The position numbers were made by a program, and so were the translations under genes. A model generated the notes under the pieces. That model had not been told where the DNA came from. It ran no database searches and saw only the letters and a list, made by a program, of their open reading frames with translations. A stretch of 33,549 nt of DNA from DATKLX01 sp035542155 (lineage in GTDB: Bacteria; Chloroflexota; Anaerolineae; Anaerolineales; Anaerolineaceae): positions 1-33,549 of the forward strand of contig DATKLX010000121.1 of the NCBI GenBank assembly GCA_035542155.1. Reading direction: 5' to 3'. Positions 6,991 through 14,618 of the stretch are shown one piece after another; within the stretch, counting starts at the first letter, position 1, and every line of letters begins with the position of its first letter.

Positions 6991-9864
6991 ATGGCTTCGC
7001 TTCTTTTCTCAACGAAGCTGTATATGCCTGTCCCGCGGCCTGGTATCGTGCCCCGCCCGCACCTGATTCAGCGCCTCAATGCCGGCCTGGGCTGCAAGCT
7101 CACCCTGGTATCCGCCGGGGCAGGTTTTGGAAAAACTACGCTGGTCAGTGAATGGCTGGCCGGCCTGCAACGCCCGGCCGCCTGGTTATCCCTGGACTCG
7201 CATGACAATGATCCCATCCGCTTTCTGACCTACTGGATTGCCGCGCTGCAAAAGATTCATCCCAGCGCTTGCCAGGATACTCAGATGATGCTGGAGTCGG
7301 GGAGTTATGGCCCTGCCCGCCAGCCGGTCGAACAACTGCTGCCCTGCCTGATCAACGAGATCGATGAAATCCCTTGCGAATTTGTGCTTGTCTTTGATGA
7401 TTATCACGTGATCGAGGAAGCCTGCCTGCACGAGGCTCTGCTGACTCTCGTCGAGAACCAACCCCCTCAGCTCCATCTGGTCCTCTCCAGCCGTTCGGAC
7501 CCGCCCTGGCCATTGGGCCGGCTGCGCGCGCGGCTAGAGATCAACGAGCTGCGCGCCAGCGACCTGCGCTTTACCGCACAGGAGGCAGCCGAATTTCTTA
7601 ACCAGGGCATGGGTCTGTGCCTTTCCCCCGCGGAGGTCGCCGCCCTGGACGAGCGTACCGAAGGTTGGGTTGCCGGCCTACAGATGGCGGCTCTCTCGAT
7701 CCAGGGGCGCAGCGACCCGGGGGACTTCATCGCCGAGTTTGCCGGCAGCCACCATTTCATCTCTGATTTCCTCGTCGAAGAAGTGCTGGCCCGCCAATCC
7801 CCGGAGACGCGCGAGTTCTTGCTGAAAACCTCAATCCTGGATCGCTTCTGTGCGCCGCTGTGCGAAGCAATACTGGACGAGAACCGAGAACCGAAAATCG
7901 AGAACCGTAATGAGGAAGGCCAACGGTTCTCGTATAACGGTTCTCGGTTCTCGATGGCTGAAACTATCCTGGCTTATATCCGGTCCTCCAACCTCTTCCT
8001 CATCCCCCTGGATGACGAGCACAGGTGGTTTCGCTATCACCACCTTTTTCAGGACCTGCTCCAGGCCGGCTTGGAGAACCAGTACCCCGGCGAAATCACT
8101 GAGTTGCACCGCAGGGCGAGCCGCTGGTTTTCGTCCGCGGGGCTGGTCGAGGATGCCATCGCGCACGCCCTCGCCGCGCGTGACTACCCTGGTGCGGCTG
8201 GTCTGATCGAGCAGGCGGCTGCGAAGTTAGACATGCAGAACAAGCTGGTCGCCATCGCTGGCTGGATCGCCGCCCTCCCCGAGGGCCTGGTAGAACAGCG
8301 GCCCTGGTTATGCGTTTACCGCGCCTGGGGCTCCCATTGGATGGGCCAGCGCGACCAGGTCGAGCGCTGGCTGGCAAGCGCCGAGAAAAACCTGGCGGCT
8401 TCCAGGGAGGAGGCGCAGCCGGAAGGAGAAGAACAACGCCATATCGAAGGCCATATGGCTGCGATTCGCTCCCACTCGGCCCTGGTCCATGGGGATATCC
8501 CCGCGGTGATCGCCCACACCCGCCGGGCGCTGGATTTGCTGCCCAGAGGTGACGAGATGCGTTGCGAGACGGCTGTGGCGCTGGGCGGCGCGTATTGGGC
8601 CCTGGGGGATGGACCGGCCTCCGAACAGGCTTTTGGCCTGGCCAGAACGAACGCGCTGGAAGGCGGCCAGCGGACCATGGCTGTACCCGCGAGCTGTTAC
8701 ATGGGGATCCAGCAGGCCAAGCAGGGCCGCTTGAAAGAAGCCATGCGTACTTATCAGGAAGCGCTGGAGTACGCCCTGAGCCCAGGCGGGAAAGAGCTGC
8801 CGGTGGCCGGGTTTGCGAATATCAAAATCGGGGATGTGCTCCGCGAATGGAACCGCCTGGAGGAAGCTGAGCCACATCTTCTTCGCGGGGCGGAGCAGTG
8901 CGTCCAGCTCGGGCAAGCCGACGTCCTTACGGACGCGTATGTCTCGCTGGCCCGACTGGAGATTGCGCGCGACGAGCTGGACGCCGCCGGTGAAACCATC
9001 GCGCGGGCAGACCGGGTCGCCCGCCGAACGCGGATCGATCCCTTCGTCCAGTGCTGGCTGGACGATTGCAAGGTGCGTCTTTGGCTGCGCCAGAATGATC
9101 TTGAGGCTGCCCTGCGCTGGGCGCGCGAAAGCGGGCTGCGCCCGGATGGGGAACTCAGTTACCATTCCGACCTCCACCATCTTAACCTCGCCCGAGTGAT
9201 GGTCGCTGAGATCAGCGCCGGGCCGGGTAAAGATCTGAAGGGTCTCGCCAGCCTGCTGGATCGCCTGCTCTGCGCCGCACAGCATGCGGGCTGGATCCAG
9301 GAAGAGATCAAAGTCCGCATCCTTCAGGCGCGAGCGCAGCGCGCGAAGAGAATGGACAGTGCTGTCGAAACGCTGGCCCGTGCGCTCCACCTGGCCGAAC
9401 CGGGTCAGTACATCCGCCTTTTCCTCGACGAAGGCGAGGAGATGAGATTGCTGGTTTCTGATTGTAGATTGCTGATTGGCAGTCCGGGACCGATAGAACT
9501 TTCATATGAAAGCCCACATCAGAAGCTTGACGGTTATATTCAGATGCTTCTCCAATCCTTCCCGGCCAATGGAAGCGGTTCTTCAATTTTCAATCTTCAA
9601 TCAACAATCGGCAATATGGAATCAGCAATTGTTTCAATCGAAAATCAAAAATCGAAAATCGAAAATCTCCTCGAGCCTTTGACTCGCCGCGAGCTGGAGG
9701 TGCTGCGTCTGCTGGCGGCGGGGATGACCGATCTTGAGATCGCCGCGGAGCTGGTTGTGGCCCCCAGTACGGCACACACGCACGTGAAAAACATCTACGC
9801 CAAGCTGGGAGTCGGACGGCGGATTGAAGCAGTTCAGCGCGCCAAAGGGCTGGGCCTGATTTAA
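6991..9864 (+). CDS. MalT-like LuxR-family ATP-dependent transcriptional regulator
   Basis: The product is 957 residues, within the usual 850-1000 for the family. N-terminal STAND NTPase: Walker A GAGFGKTT (Lys48), Walker B FVLVFDDYH (Asp136-Asp137). A winged-helix/LuxR-MalT middle segment follows (RWFRYHHLFQDLL), then a TPR-like helical array from about 390 to 810, and a C-terminal GerE/LuxR HTH (about 895-957) with RELEVLRLLAAGMTDLEIA and STAHTHVKNIYAKLGV. These proteins bind an inducer and ATP, oligomerise and activate transcription. Three in-frame low-complexity insertions derived from DNA repeats interrupt it (about residues 296-321, 819-833 and 865-894). The frame stays open throughout, so the gene may be functional. 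Candidate targets are the divergent exporter or the downstream six-gene cluster. Confidence 0.92.
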   Translation: MASLLFSTKLYMPVPRPGIVPRPHLIQRLNAGLGCKLTLVSAGAGFGKTTLVSEWLAGLQRPAAWLSLDSHDNDPIRFLTYWIAALQKIHPSACQDTQMMLESGSYGPARQPVEQLLPCLINEIDEIPCEFVLVFDDYHVIEEACLHEALLTLVENQPPQLHLVLSSRSDPPWPLGRLRARLEINELRASDLRFTAQEAAEFLNQGMGLCLSPAEVAALDERTEGWVAGLQMAALSIQGRSDPGDFIAEFAGSHHFISDFLVEEVLARQSPETREFLLKTSILDRFCAPLCEAILDENREPKIENRNEEGQRFSYNGSRFSMAETILAYIRSSNLFLIPLDDEHRWFRYHHLFQDLLQAGLENQYPGEITELHRRASRWFSSAGLVEDAIAHALAARDYPGAAGLIEQAAAKLDMQNKLVAIAGWIAALPEGLVEQRPWLCVYRAWGSHWMGQRDQVERWLASAEKNLAASREEAQPEGEEQRHIEGHMAAIRSHSALVHGDIPAVIAHTRRALDLLPRGDEMRCETAVALGGAYWALGDGPASEQAFGLARTNALEGGQRTMAVPASCYMGIQQAKQGRLKEAMRTYQEALEYALSPGGKELPVAGFANIKIGDVLREWNRLEEAEPHLLRGAEQCVQLGQADVLTDAYVSLARLEIARDELDAAGETIARADRVARRTRIDPFVQCWLDDCKVRLWLRQNDLEAALRWARESGLRPDGELSYHSDLHHLNLARVMVAEISAGPGKDLKGLASLLDRLLCAAQHAGWIQEEIKVRILQARAQRAKRMDSAVETLARALHLAEPGQYIRLFLDEGEEMRLLVSDCRLLIGSPGPIELSYESPHQKLDGYIQMLLQSFPANGSGSSIFNLQSTIGNMESAIVSIENQKSKIENLLEPLTRRELEVLRLLAAGMTDLEIAAELVVAPSTAHTHVKNIYAKLGVGRRIEAVQRAKGLGLI
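7878..7953. repeat. Nested inverted repeat inside the MalT-like gene
   Basis: CGAGAACCGAGAACCG (7878-7893) is the exact inverse complement of 7938-7953. Inside it CGAGAACCG (7899-7907) is matched by CGGTTCTCG (7924-7932). The 76-bp unit is in frame and adds about 25 charged residues (around NREPKIENRNEEG) at a point where relatives have a short loop. Confidence 0.8.
9447..9670. repeat. Two AT-rich short-repeat tracts before the HTH of the MalT-like gene
   Basis: The first tract (about 9447-9482) has repeated TTGCTG, GATTG and GATTGC words. The second (about 9583-9670) is built of TTCAATCTTCAATCA-like and AATCAAAAATCGAAAATCG-like words. Both keep the frame open and encode SDCRLLIG and FNLQSTIGNMES...IENQKSKIEN peptides, which look like translated intergenic repeats. 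Their base composition is far more AT-rich than the surrounding gene. Confidence 0.7.
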
Positions 9865-9987
9865 TCCCGATTTTCCCCACCGAATCCCCTGTTTTCTCCC
9901 CTGTTTAGGGGATGAAGCCCTCTCTGCTGAGCGGTATGCTAGAACCAGAAAAAGCGGAACAACGGTTCGCCGCTGGAGGAGGGCGAA
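9865..9987 (+). promoter_or_regulatory. Leader/promoter region of the six-gene cluster
   Basis: A small hairpin (CCCC-TGTTTA-GGGG, about 9897-9911) follows the MalT-like stop. TATGCT at 9935-9940 is a candidate -10, with a poor -35 (ATGAAG, 9912-9917). A strong GGAGGAGGG ribosome site (about 9975-9984) precedes the ATG at 9988. The hairpin has no T-tract, so it is a weak terminator candidate only. Confidence 0.35.
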
Positions 9988-10194
9988 ATGTTATACCCAA
10001 ACGATGAATTTCTGATCAAAGTCTATCTTGATGAGCGGCAGCGTGTAGCAGCCTATTCCGCCTCTCGCAGGCCGGTCTGGCAGGTTCTGATGGCCTGGCT
10101 CGGTCGCCCGGTGGAGAAACCCTCGGCCCACTCGCGCGGATCGCGCCTTCGCCCGGTGGCTCAGGAAATGATCGAAAAACCCAGCCATGTTTGA
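9988..10194 (+). CDS. Small hypothetical protein
   Basis: The product is 68 residues, mixed charge, with a basic C-terminal half. It has an excellent ribosome binding site (GGAGGAGGG), the strongest argument that it is translated. I do not recognise a domain. The segment PVWQVLMAWLGRP could form one amphipathic or weak membrane-associated helix, followed by an Arg/Ser/His-rich tail. It is the first gene of the + strand cluster. It overlaps or abuts the next gene depending on that gene's start (ATG at 10187 overlapping by 8 bp, or ATG at 10211), so the two are probably co-translated. No function can be assigned. Confidence 0.65.
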   Translation: MLYPNDEFLIKVYLDERQRVAAYSASRRPVWQVLMAWLGRPVEKPSAHSRGSRLRPVAQEMIEKPSHV

Positions 10195-10210
10195 GCCCGA
10201 AGGTGTGGAC

Positions 10211-10432
10211 ATGCCAGAACATAAGCCGTCAGACCGGCTGGTCGATTATCAAATTCGGGTGGATGGACGGATCAGCCCGATCTGGTCCTGCTGGTTTGAC
10301 GGCTTTTCTCTGGCTTACGAGGGAGACCAGACGGTTCTCACCGGGCGGGTCATCGATCAGGCCGCTTTGCACGGCATTCTTGCCTGCCTGCGCGACCTGG
10401 GCCTGCCCCTGGTTTCACTCTTTCGTCAATAA
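10211..10432 (+). CDS. Conserved small protein of unknown function
   Basis: The product is 73 residues from the ATG at 10211 (AAGGTG about 9 bp upstream); an upstream ATG at 10187 would add 8 residues and overlap the previous gene. The pattern YQIRVDGRI..IWSCWFDGFSL...G..TVLTGRVIDQAALHGILACLRDLGLPLVSL resembles a widespread family of small bacterial proteins of unknown function, which I recall by its WFDG...LTGxVxDQAALHGLLxKxRDLGxPLxSV signature. A compact alpha/beta fold is likely. In other genomes such genes often occur beside transporters and regulators, but no function is established. It is the second gene of the six-gene cluster. Confidence 0.75.
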   Translation: MPEHKPSDRLVDYQIRVDGRISPIWSCWFDGFSLAYEGDQTVLTGRVIDQAALHGILACLRDLGLPLVSLFRQ

Positions 10433-10456
10433 AGGGAGATAGAAAAGGAACTCGAT

Positions 10457-11485
10457 ATGGAGAAAAATACGTTGGGCTGCTCCGTTTTCGCTGCCGGGCT
10501 GTTTGTTCTGCTCATCCTGAGCCTGGCAGCCTGCTCCATCCCATCCGCTCAGGCGGTTTCGGCTAACGATCCACCGGTGGTTTTACAGCCGACCCCTGTC
10601 CCACAGATCCAGCCTACCCCTGCCGGGGATATCTACCTGAGCGAGAAAGACTCGGGCATGACCGTCAGTATCCATACCGGTGAGACCCTGGTAGTAACAC
10701 TGGAGGGCAATATTGCTACTGGTTACAACTGGGAAGCCGTCCGCGGAGATCACCCGCTTCTCGAGCAAATCGGCGATCCCCACGTGGAACCCTACAGCAG
10801 CCTGCCGGGTGCGGGGGGAAAGATCAGTCTTACGTTCAAAGCTGTCGCCCTCGGGCAGCAGACGCTGAAGTTGATCTACCACCGGATCTGGGAAAAGGAT
10901 GTCCCGCCGCAAAAAACCTTTGAGGCCGTGATCATCATCTCAGAAGTGAGCGGCACACCCGCTGCCAGCTCGAATGAACCGCCTGCCCCAAACCCGGCGC
11001 AGGCGGTAGTTACTTACCCGCTGGACGGGATGAAGGGCTGGACCACATATATTGACCAGGACTATGGCTTCTCCCTTCAATATCCTCCTGAGTGGAAACT
11101 GGAAGAAGCCCAGGGGATCCTGGAAGGTCACGCCATCTGGCTGATTCCCAACACGACCCGGCTGGCCCGGCTGCAGGTAGCTTTTCGCCGGGCCAACGAG
11201 GATATTCAGCTAAGCCGGTCCGGCCTGGGATCGGGAGAGCTGGTTCCGGCCGGCAAGGTGCTTTTCCTCGGTGAGGAGATCCAGCGCCAGGTGCTGGTCT
11301 TTGAGGGCAAGCATATGACCGTGATGTACACCTGTCCGGGCTGCATGCAGCGCGGCGATCTGGTTTACGACTTTGACCTGGATTACCTTGGGAATTGGAA
11401 TGACCCCGCAGCCCTGCCGGAGGAGGTCGAGGTGGATGCTGACCTGATCATCGCTTCGGTTCAGCTGGTGGAGACGTCGCCATGA
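10457..11485 (+). CDS. Lipoprotein with chagasin-like (I42) protease-inhibitor domain
   Basis: The product is 342 residues. The signal peptide ends in lipobox LAAC (Cys26). A short Pro/Thr/Gln linker leads to a chagasin/I42-like Ig domain at about 57-167: TLEGNIATGYNWEAV matches the NPTTGYxW loop, followed by GGKISLTFKAVALGQQTLKLIYHRIWEK, where the family usually has RPW. Known I42 proteins inhibit papain-like cysteine peptidases. A second linker leads to a C-terminal domain starting near residue 198 with YGFSLQYPPEWKLEE, a PsbP/MOG1-like beginning. GGGAGAT and AAGGAA lie upstream of the ATG. It overlaps the next gene by 4 bp. A role protecting the surface from cysteine proteases is inferred. 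Confidence 0.75.
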   Translation: MEKNTLGCSVFAAGLFVLLILSLAACSIPSAQAVSANDPPVVLQPTPVPQIQPTPAGDIYLSEKDSGMTVSIHTGETLVVTLEGNIATGYNWEAVRGDHPLLEQIGDPHVEPYSSLPGAGGKISLTFKAVALGQQTLKLIYHRIWEKDVPPQKTFEAVIIISEVSGTPAASSNEPPAPNPAQAVVTYPLDGMKGWTTYIDQDYGFSLQYPPEWKLEEAQGILEGHAIWLIPNTTRLARLQVAFRRANEDIQLSRSGLGSGELVPAGKVLFLGEEIQRQVLVFEGKHMTVMYTCPGCMQRGDLVYDFDLDYLGNWNDPAALPEEVEVDADLIIASVQLVETSP

Positions 11486-11982
11486 GCGGCGGCCCCAGCA
11501 TCGCAGCAATCGACGTGGTAATCATAGTCGTAGCCAACCTGTACAACCTGGGGATGGCGGTGATCTTCCTCTCCAGGCTGCTGGGTCTCAAAAGGCTGGA
11601 GCGAGGCCTGGGGCTGGCCCTGGTAGCGCTGGTGATCCCGCTGGCGGCCGGGGTTTATCTGAACTTCTTTCAGGGTAGAGGTTTGTGGGCGGTCCTTCTG
11701 CCGGCCTGCCTGGCGGACTTTCTGCTGGTGGAGCTGCTCCTGGATTACATCCTGCGCCTGGGTTTCCGCAGAACCCCCTTGCTCATCCCGTACCTGCTGC
11801 TCTATTACCTGGGACTGATCGCCATGATTGGTTACAGCTTTGCTGTCGACAAAGAGCTTGGTTTTTTCACTCTGGGGACATATTTCATTAACCTGTGGGC
11901 GACCTGGTATTCTCACCGGCAGGGCGGGCGCATAGAGTCGAGGAGGCGACATATATGGCTGAGCTTACGGCGCCAGATTTGA
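11482..11982 (+). CDS. Polytopic membrane protein of unknown function
   Basis: The product is 166 residues with about five hydrophobic segments: 9-30, 42-62, 67-90, 98-120 and 125-145, ending in a short Arg-rich tail. The ATG overlaps the lipoprotein stop (ATGA, 4 bp), so translation is coupled. Its end overlaps the start of the methyltransferase by 28 bp. I do not recognise a family. The tight coupling with the chagasin-domain lipoprotein suggests they work at the same membrane, but this is inference. Confidence 0.75.
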   Translation: MSGGPSIAAIDVVIIVVANLYNLGMAVIFLSRLLGLKRLERGLGLALVALVIPLAAGVYLNFFQGRGLWAVLLPACLADFLLVELLLDYILRLGFRRTPLLIPYLLLYYLGLIAMIGYSFAVDKELGFFTLGTYFINLWATWYSHRQGGRIESRRRHIWLSLRRQI

Positions 11983-12764
11983 ACGGCGTTGCCGAGACGC
12001 TGCTGATCCCGCTGTACGTCCGGGCCATTGAATCCCAACGTCCGGACGCTCTGATTCACGATCCCAGAGCGGTTGAGCTGGTGAAGCGAATCCACTACGA
12101 TTTCAAACAGGTCCGGATGCAGAGCCACGATGAGGTCGCGGTGCTCCTGCGGCTGCGTAAATTCGACCAGCTTGCCGGCGAATTTTTACAGCGGAATCCC
12201 CAGGGGGTAGTGGTCCATATCGGCTGCGGCCTGGACACCCGCTTCGAGCGGGTGGACAACGGCCGGGTCGAATGGTACGACATGGATTTGCCCGAGGTCA
12301 TTACGCTGCGCCAGAAGCTGATCGGCAGCGCTGAGAACGAGCGCTGCAGCACCCTGGCCGGTTCCGTTTTCGAATTCGATTGGATGAAGCGCGTGGGCGA
12401 TGTTCAACGCCCGTTTCTATTTCTGGCCGAGGGCGTGCTGACCTATTTTGAGGAAGATCAGGTCAAAGCGCTGGTACTGGCCATCCGGGAGCATTTTCCG
12501 CAAGCCGAGCTGGCCTGCGACGCGATGACCCCCTTCGCGGTGCGCATGAACAACCTGCAACTGTCTTTTTCCCGGATCAAGGCGCGCCTGCATTGGGGGT
12601 TGAAACAGGGCAAATACTCTGAGGGATGGGCTCCGGGCATTGTCTTGCTGGACGAGTGGTTCTTCTTCGACGACCCCGAGCCGCGGATGGCTCCATTCCA
12701 CTGGATGAGCCGGATTCCCTTATTCGCCCGCTCCGCGGGGATCTTTCACTACCGGCTTGGTTAG
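11955..12764 (+). CDS. Class I SAM O-methyltransferase, LCM/TcmP type
   Basis: The product is 269 residues from the ATG at 11955, chosen for the AGGAGG at 11941-11946. The fold and motifs are those of the leucine-carboxyl-methyltransferase/PPM1 and TcmP group: an N-terminal VAETLLIPLYVRAIES with DPRAVELV, SAM motif I VVHIGCGLDTRFER, acidic loop WYDMDLPEVITLR, and FLFLAEGVLTYFEEDQV. Characterised relatives methylate carboxyl groups of polyketide or other small-molecule substrates. The reading frame overlaps the membrane-protein gene by 28 bp and is followed 9 bp later by the alpha/beta hydrolase, so a linked small-molecule or lipid modification is possible. The substrate is unknown. Confidence 0.85.
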   Translation: MAELTAPDLNGVAETLLIPLYVRAIESQRPDALIHDPRAVELVKRIHYDFKQVRMQSHDEVAVLLRLRKFDQLAGEFLQRNPQGVVVHIGCGLDTRFERVDNGRVEWYDMDLPEVITLRQKLIGSAENERCSTLAGSVFEFDWMKRVGDVQRPFLFLAEGVLTYFEEDQVKALVLAIREHFPQAELACDAMTPFAVRMNNLQLSFSRIKARLHWGLKQGKYSEGWAPGIVLLDEWFFFDDPEPRMAPFHWMSRIPLFARSAGIFHYRLG

Positions 12765-12773
12765 GAGGGCAGG

Positions 12774-13685
12774 ATGAGTTCTCAGATTCAGCCGCCCGGG
12801 CAGATGGTGGATATCGGCGGGCTCCGGTTGCACGCCCTGCTGCGCGGCGAGGGGACGCCAGTCGTGCTGCTCGAGCCGGCCCTGGGTGGGTTCGCACTCC
12901 AGTACGCGCACATCCAGGCGGGCGTGGCCGCGTTTACACAGGTGTTGGCCTACGACCGCGCCGGGCAGGGCTGGAGCGATCGCAGCCCCAGGCCGCGTAC
13001 GTCAGCGAACCTGGCGGCAGAATGGAAAGCGCTCCTCGACCGGCTGGATCTGCGGCCTCCCTACGTGCTGGTTGGCCATTCCTTCGGCGGGCTGCTGGCC
13101 CGCGCCTATGCTGGCTTTTACCTTGAAGAAGCCGCCGGCATGGTCATGGTCGATGCGACCCACGTGGATGAGTATGCCCCCTTCCGGGACATGGACAGCT
13201 TCGCCCGCCGGGCCGCCGGCGGGGTGCGCCTGCTCAAGCTCGCCTCGCGAGTGGGCATTGGGAAAGTGGTGGCCCGCCTGAGCCTGGGGAACATGGCGAA
13301 ATCCTTATCCAAAGAGGATCTCGACAGCTTCCTGGCCGTCGCCAGCCGGATCCAGCACCACGAGACCATGCTGGCCGAGTTCTCCCAGCACCGCTGTTTT
13401 TACGGGCCAGGGTCGGAGGTGCCTTCATCGCTGGGAGATATCCCCCTTGTTGTCGTCACGGCCGGGAGCAGCGTCAGCGGCCCGGGGAAGATCGGCGGCC
13501 TGACCAGCGAGCAGATGAACGCGCTGCACCTGAAGCTGCAGGCGGACCTGGTCCACCTTTCCTCGCGGGGCGAACAGATCGTCATCCCCGGCGCAAGCCA
13601 CCTTTCGATCCTCATGCAGCCGGAGTATGCAGCCCAGGTGGTCGAGGCAATCCGGCATGTGGTGGAACAGGTGAGAGAGGGGTAA
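12774..13685 (+). CDS. Alpha/beta-fold hydrolase
   Basis: The product is 303 residues. The nucleophile elbow is GHSFGG (Ser103), with oxyanion region LEPALGG and AYDRAGQGWSDRSPRPRT upstream, and the catalytic His276 in GASHLSI near the C terminus. The acid is less clear; it may lie in the segment before VVTAGSS. There is no signal peptide. The family covers esterases, lipases, epoxide hydrolases and peptidases, and the actual substrate cannot be told. AGGAGGGC precedes the ATG at 12774, only 9 bp after the methyltransferase stop, so it is the last gene of the six-gene cluster. It ends 9 bp from the convergent methyltransferase gene, with no obvious hairpin between them. Confidence 0.87.
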   Translation: MSSQIQPPGQMVDIGGLRLHALLRGEGTPVVLLEPALGGFALQYAHIQAGVAAFTQVLAYDRAGQGWSDRSPRPRTSANLAAEWKALLDRLDLRPPYVLVGHSFGGLLARAYAGFYLEEAAGMVMVDATHVDEYAPFRDMDSFARRAAGGVRLLKLASRVGIGKVVARLSLGNMAKSLSKEDLDSFLAVASRIQHHETMLAEFSQHRCFYGPGSEVPSSLGDIPLVVVTAGSSVSGPGKIGGLTSEQMNALHLKLQADLVHLSSRGEQIVIPGASHLSILMQPEYAAQVVEAIRHVVEQVREG

Positions 13686-13694
13686 GGAAGACTG

Positions 13695-14390
13695 CTATTC
13701 TTTTCGGATCCTCAGTACCCGGTACTGCCCCCCAAAGATGCTCGGCTCATCGATGTCGATCTCCATCCCCTCAACCCCGGCGGTGATATCTTTCAACTTG
13801 CGGGTCACATCCGTGCCGAAAGCGCGAGTGAACTGGCCGACCGCGCGGCGAAGCGGGGAGATCGATCCACTGTCCGGGGCGAACTTGTCAAAAATCACCA
13901 CCCGGCCGCCGGGCTTGAGCACCCGCCAGGCTTCGCGGAAGACCGCCTGGCCGTCCGGGGCTACCGAGACGATCAGGTTGAGCAGCACGGCGTCGAAGCT
14001 CTCGTCTGGCAAGAGAAGATCCTGAGCGTCCATGGGCCGCAGGCGGACACAGGCCGCACAGGGTTTCTTTTCAGCCTGGGCAAGCATGTCGGTGGAAATA
14101 TCGATCCCCAGGCAGTCGACCCCGGGGAGGAGCAAAGGCAAATCCAGCCCAGTGCCCACCCCCGAGATCAACAGCTGCTCGCCCGGTGTGAGGCTGAGCA
14201 GGGCCACGGCCCGCTTCCGTCCTGGCGCAAAGAAGCGCTCGAAGAGAAAATCATAGATTGGGGCATACAGGCGGTAAATGGACTGGTTGGGCAGGCCGGA
14301 GCCCGAACGGCGCCGCAGCCCAACGATCAAACCAATCCCGCCGGCTATTCCAAGGCAAAAGAGAAACAGAGAACGGGGTTTCATGAACAA
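13695..14390 (-). CDS. SAM-dependent methyltransferase (UbiE/Methyltransf_11 type), membrane-anchored
   Basis: The product is 231 residues. An N-terminal hydrophobic helix (about 7-25) followed by RRRSG suggests a membrane anchor. The methyltransferase domain has YRLYAPIYDFLFERFFAPGRKRAV, motif I LLISGVGTGLDLPLL, acidic motif CLGIDISTDML, and FDAVLLNLIVSVAPDGQAVFREAWRVLKPGGRVVIFDKF. This resembles phospholipid or quinone methyltransferases such as PmtA/UbiE; membrane anchoring would suit a lipid substrate, but this is inference. It is convergent with the hydrolase gene at 13685. No strong ribosome site precedes the ATG at 14390; an AAAAGAG tract lies just upstream. Confidence 0.85.
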   Translation of the reverse strand: MFMKPRSLFLFCLGIAGGIGLIVGLRRRSGSGLPNQSIYRLYAPIYDFLFERFFAPGRKRAVALLSLTPGEQLLISGVGTGLDLPLLLPGVDCLGIDISTDMLAQAEKKPCAACVRLRPMDAQDLLLPDESFDAVLLNLIVSVAPDGQAVFREAWRVLKPGGRVVIFDKFAPDSGSISPLRRAVGQFTRAFGTDVTRKLKDITAGVEGMEIDIDEPSIFGGQYRVLRIRKE

Positions 14391-14618
14391 AAGAGAGTGA
14401 TTAGATGCTTAGTCACCTGATTGCTCAGGAAAGAAGTGCTTTTTCTGATAACTAACAGCTGATGACTGTTATCCAACAAGCGCCGGCTTAGGGTGGGTGG
14501 AGGGGCGAGCGAATCCTGCTCTATCCGCTACCTGTCGCCCCGCAACCCACCATCAATCATACTTGCAATCAGATTTTTTTATTTCGGAGATTTCGTATAT
14601 CTCAAATCCGCCCCCAAC
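14391..14618. other. Intergenic spacer with short repeats and a long-range hairpin
   Basis: There is no gene. The part at about 14395-14475 holds direct repeats of GATTAG/TGATTGC/CTGATAAC/GCTGATGACTG words. GGGGCGA (14502-14508) pairs with TCGCCCC (14535-14541), flanked by GGTGGG and CCCACC, giving a long stem with a 26-base loop. No coding segment is recognised. Confidence 0.45.

Noticed and set aside
7878..9670. A CRISPR array or phage att site suggested by repeated words in the MalT-like gene
   Set aside because: The words are inverted or irregular, have no spacers of uniform length, and lie in an open coding frame.
14502..14541. Possible structured RNA in the 14.5 kb spacer
   Set aside because: Only one GC-rich long-range pairing is visible, with no match to a known riboswitch or RNA class.
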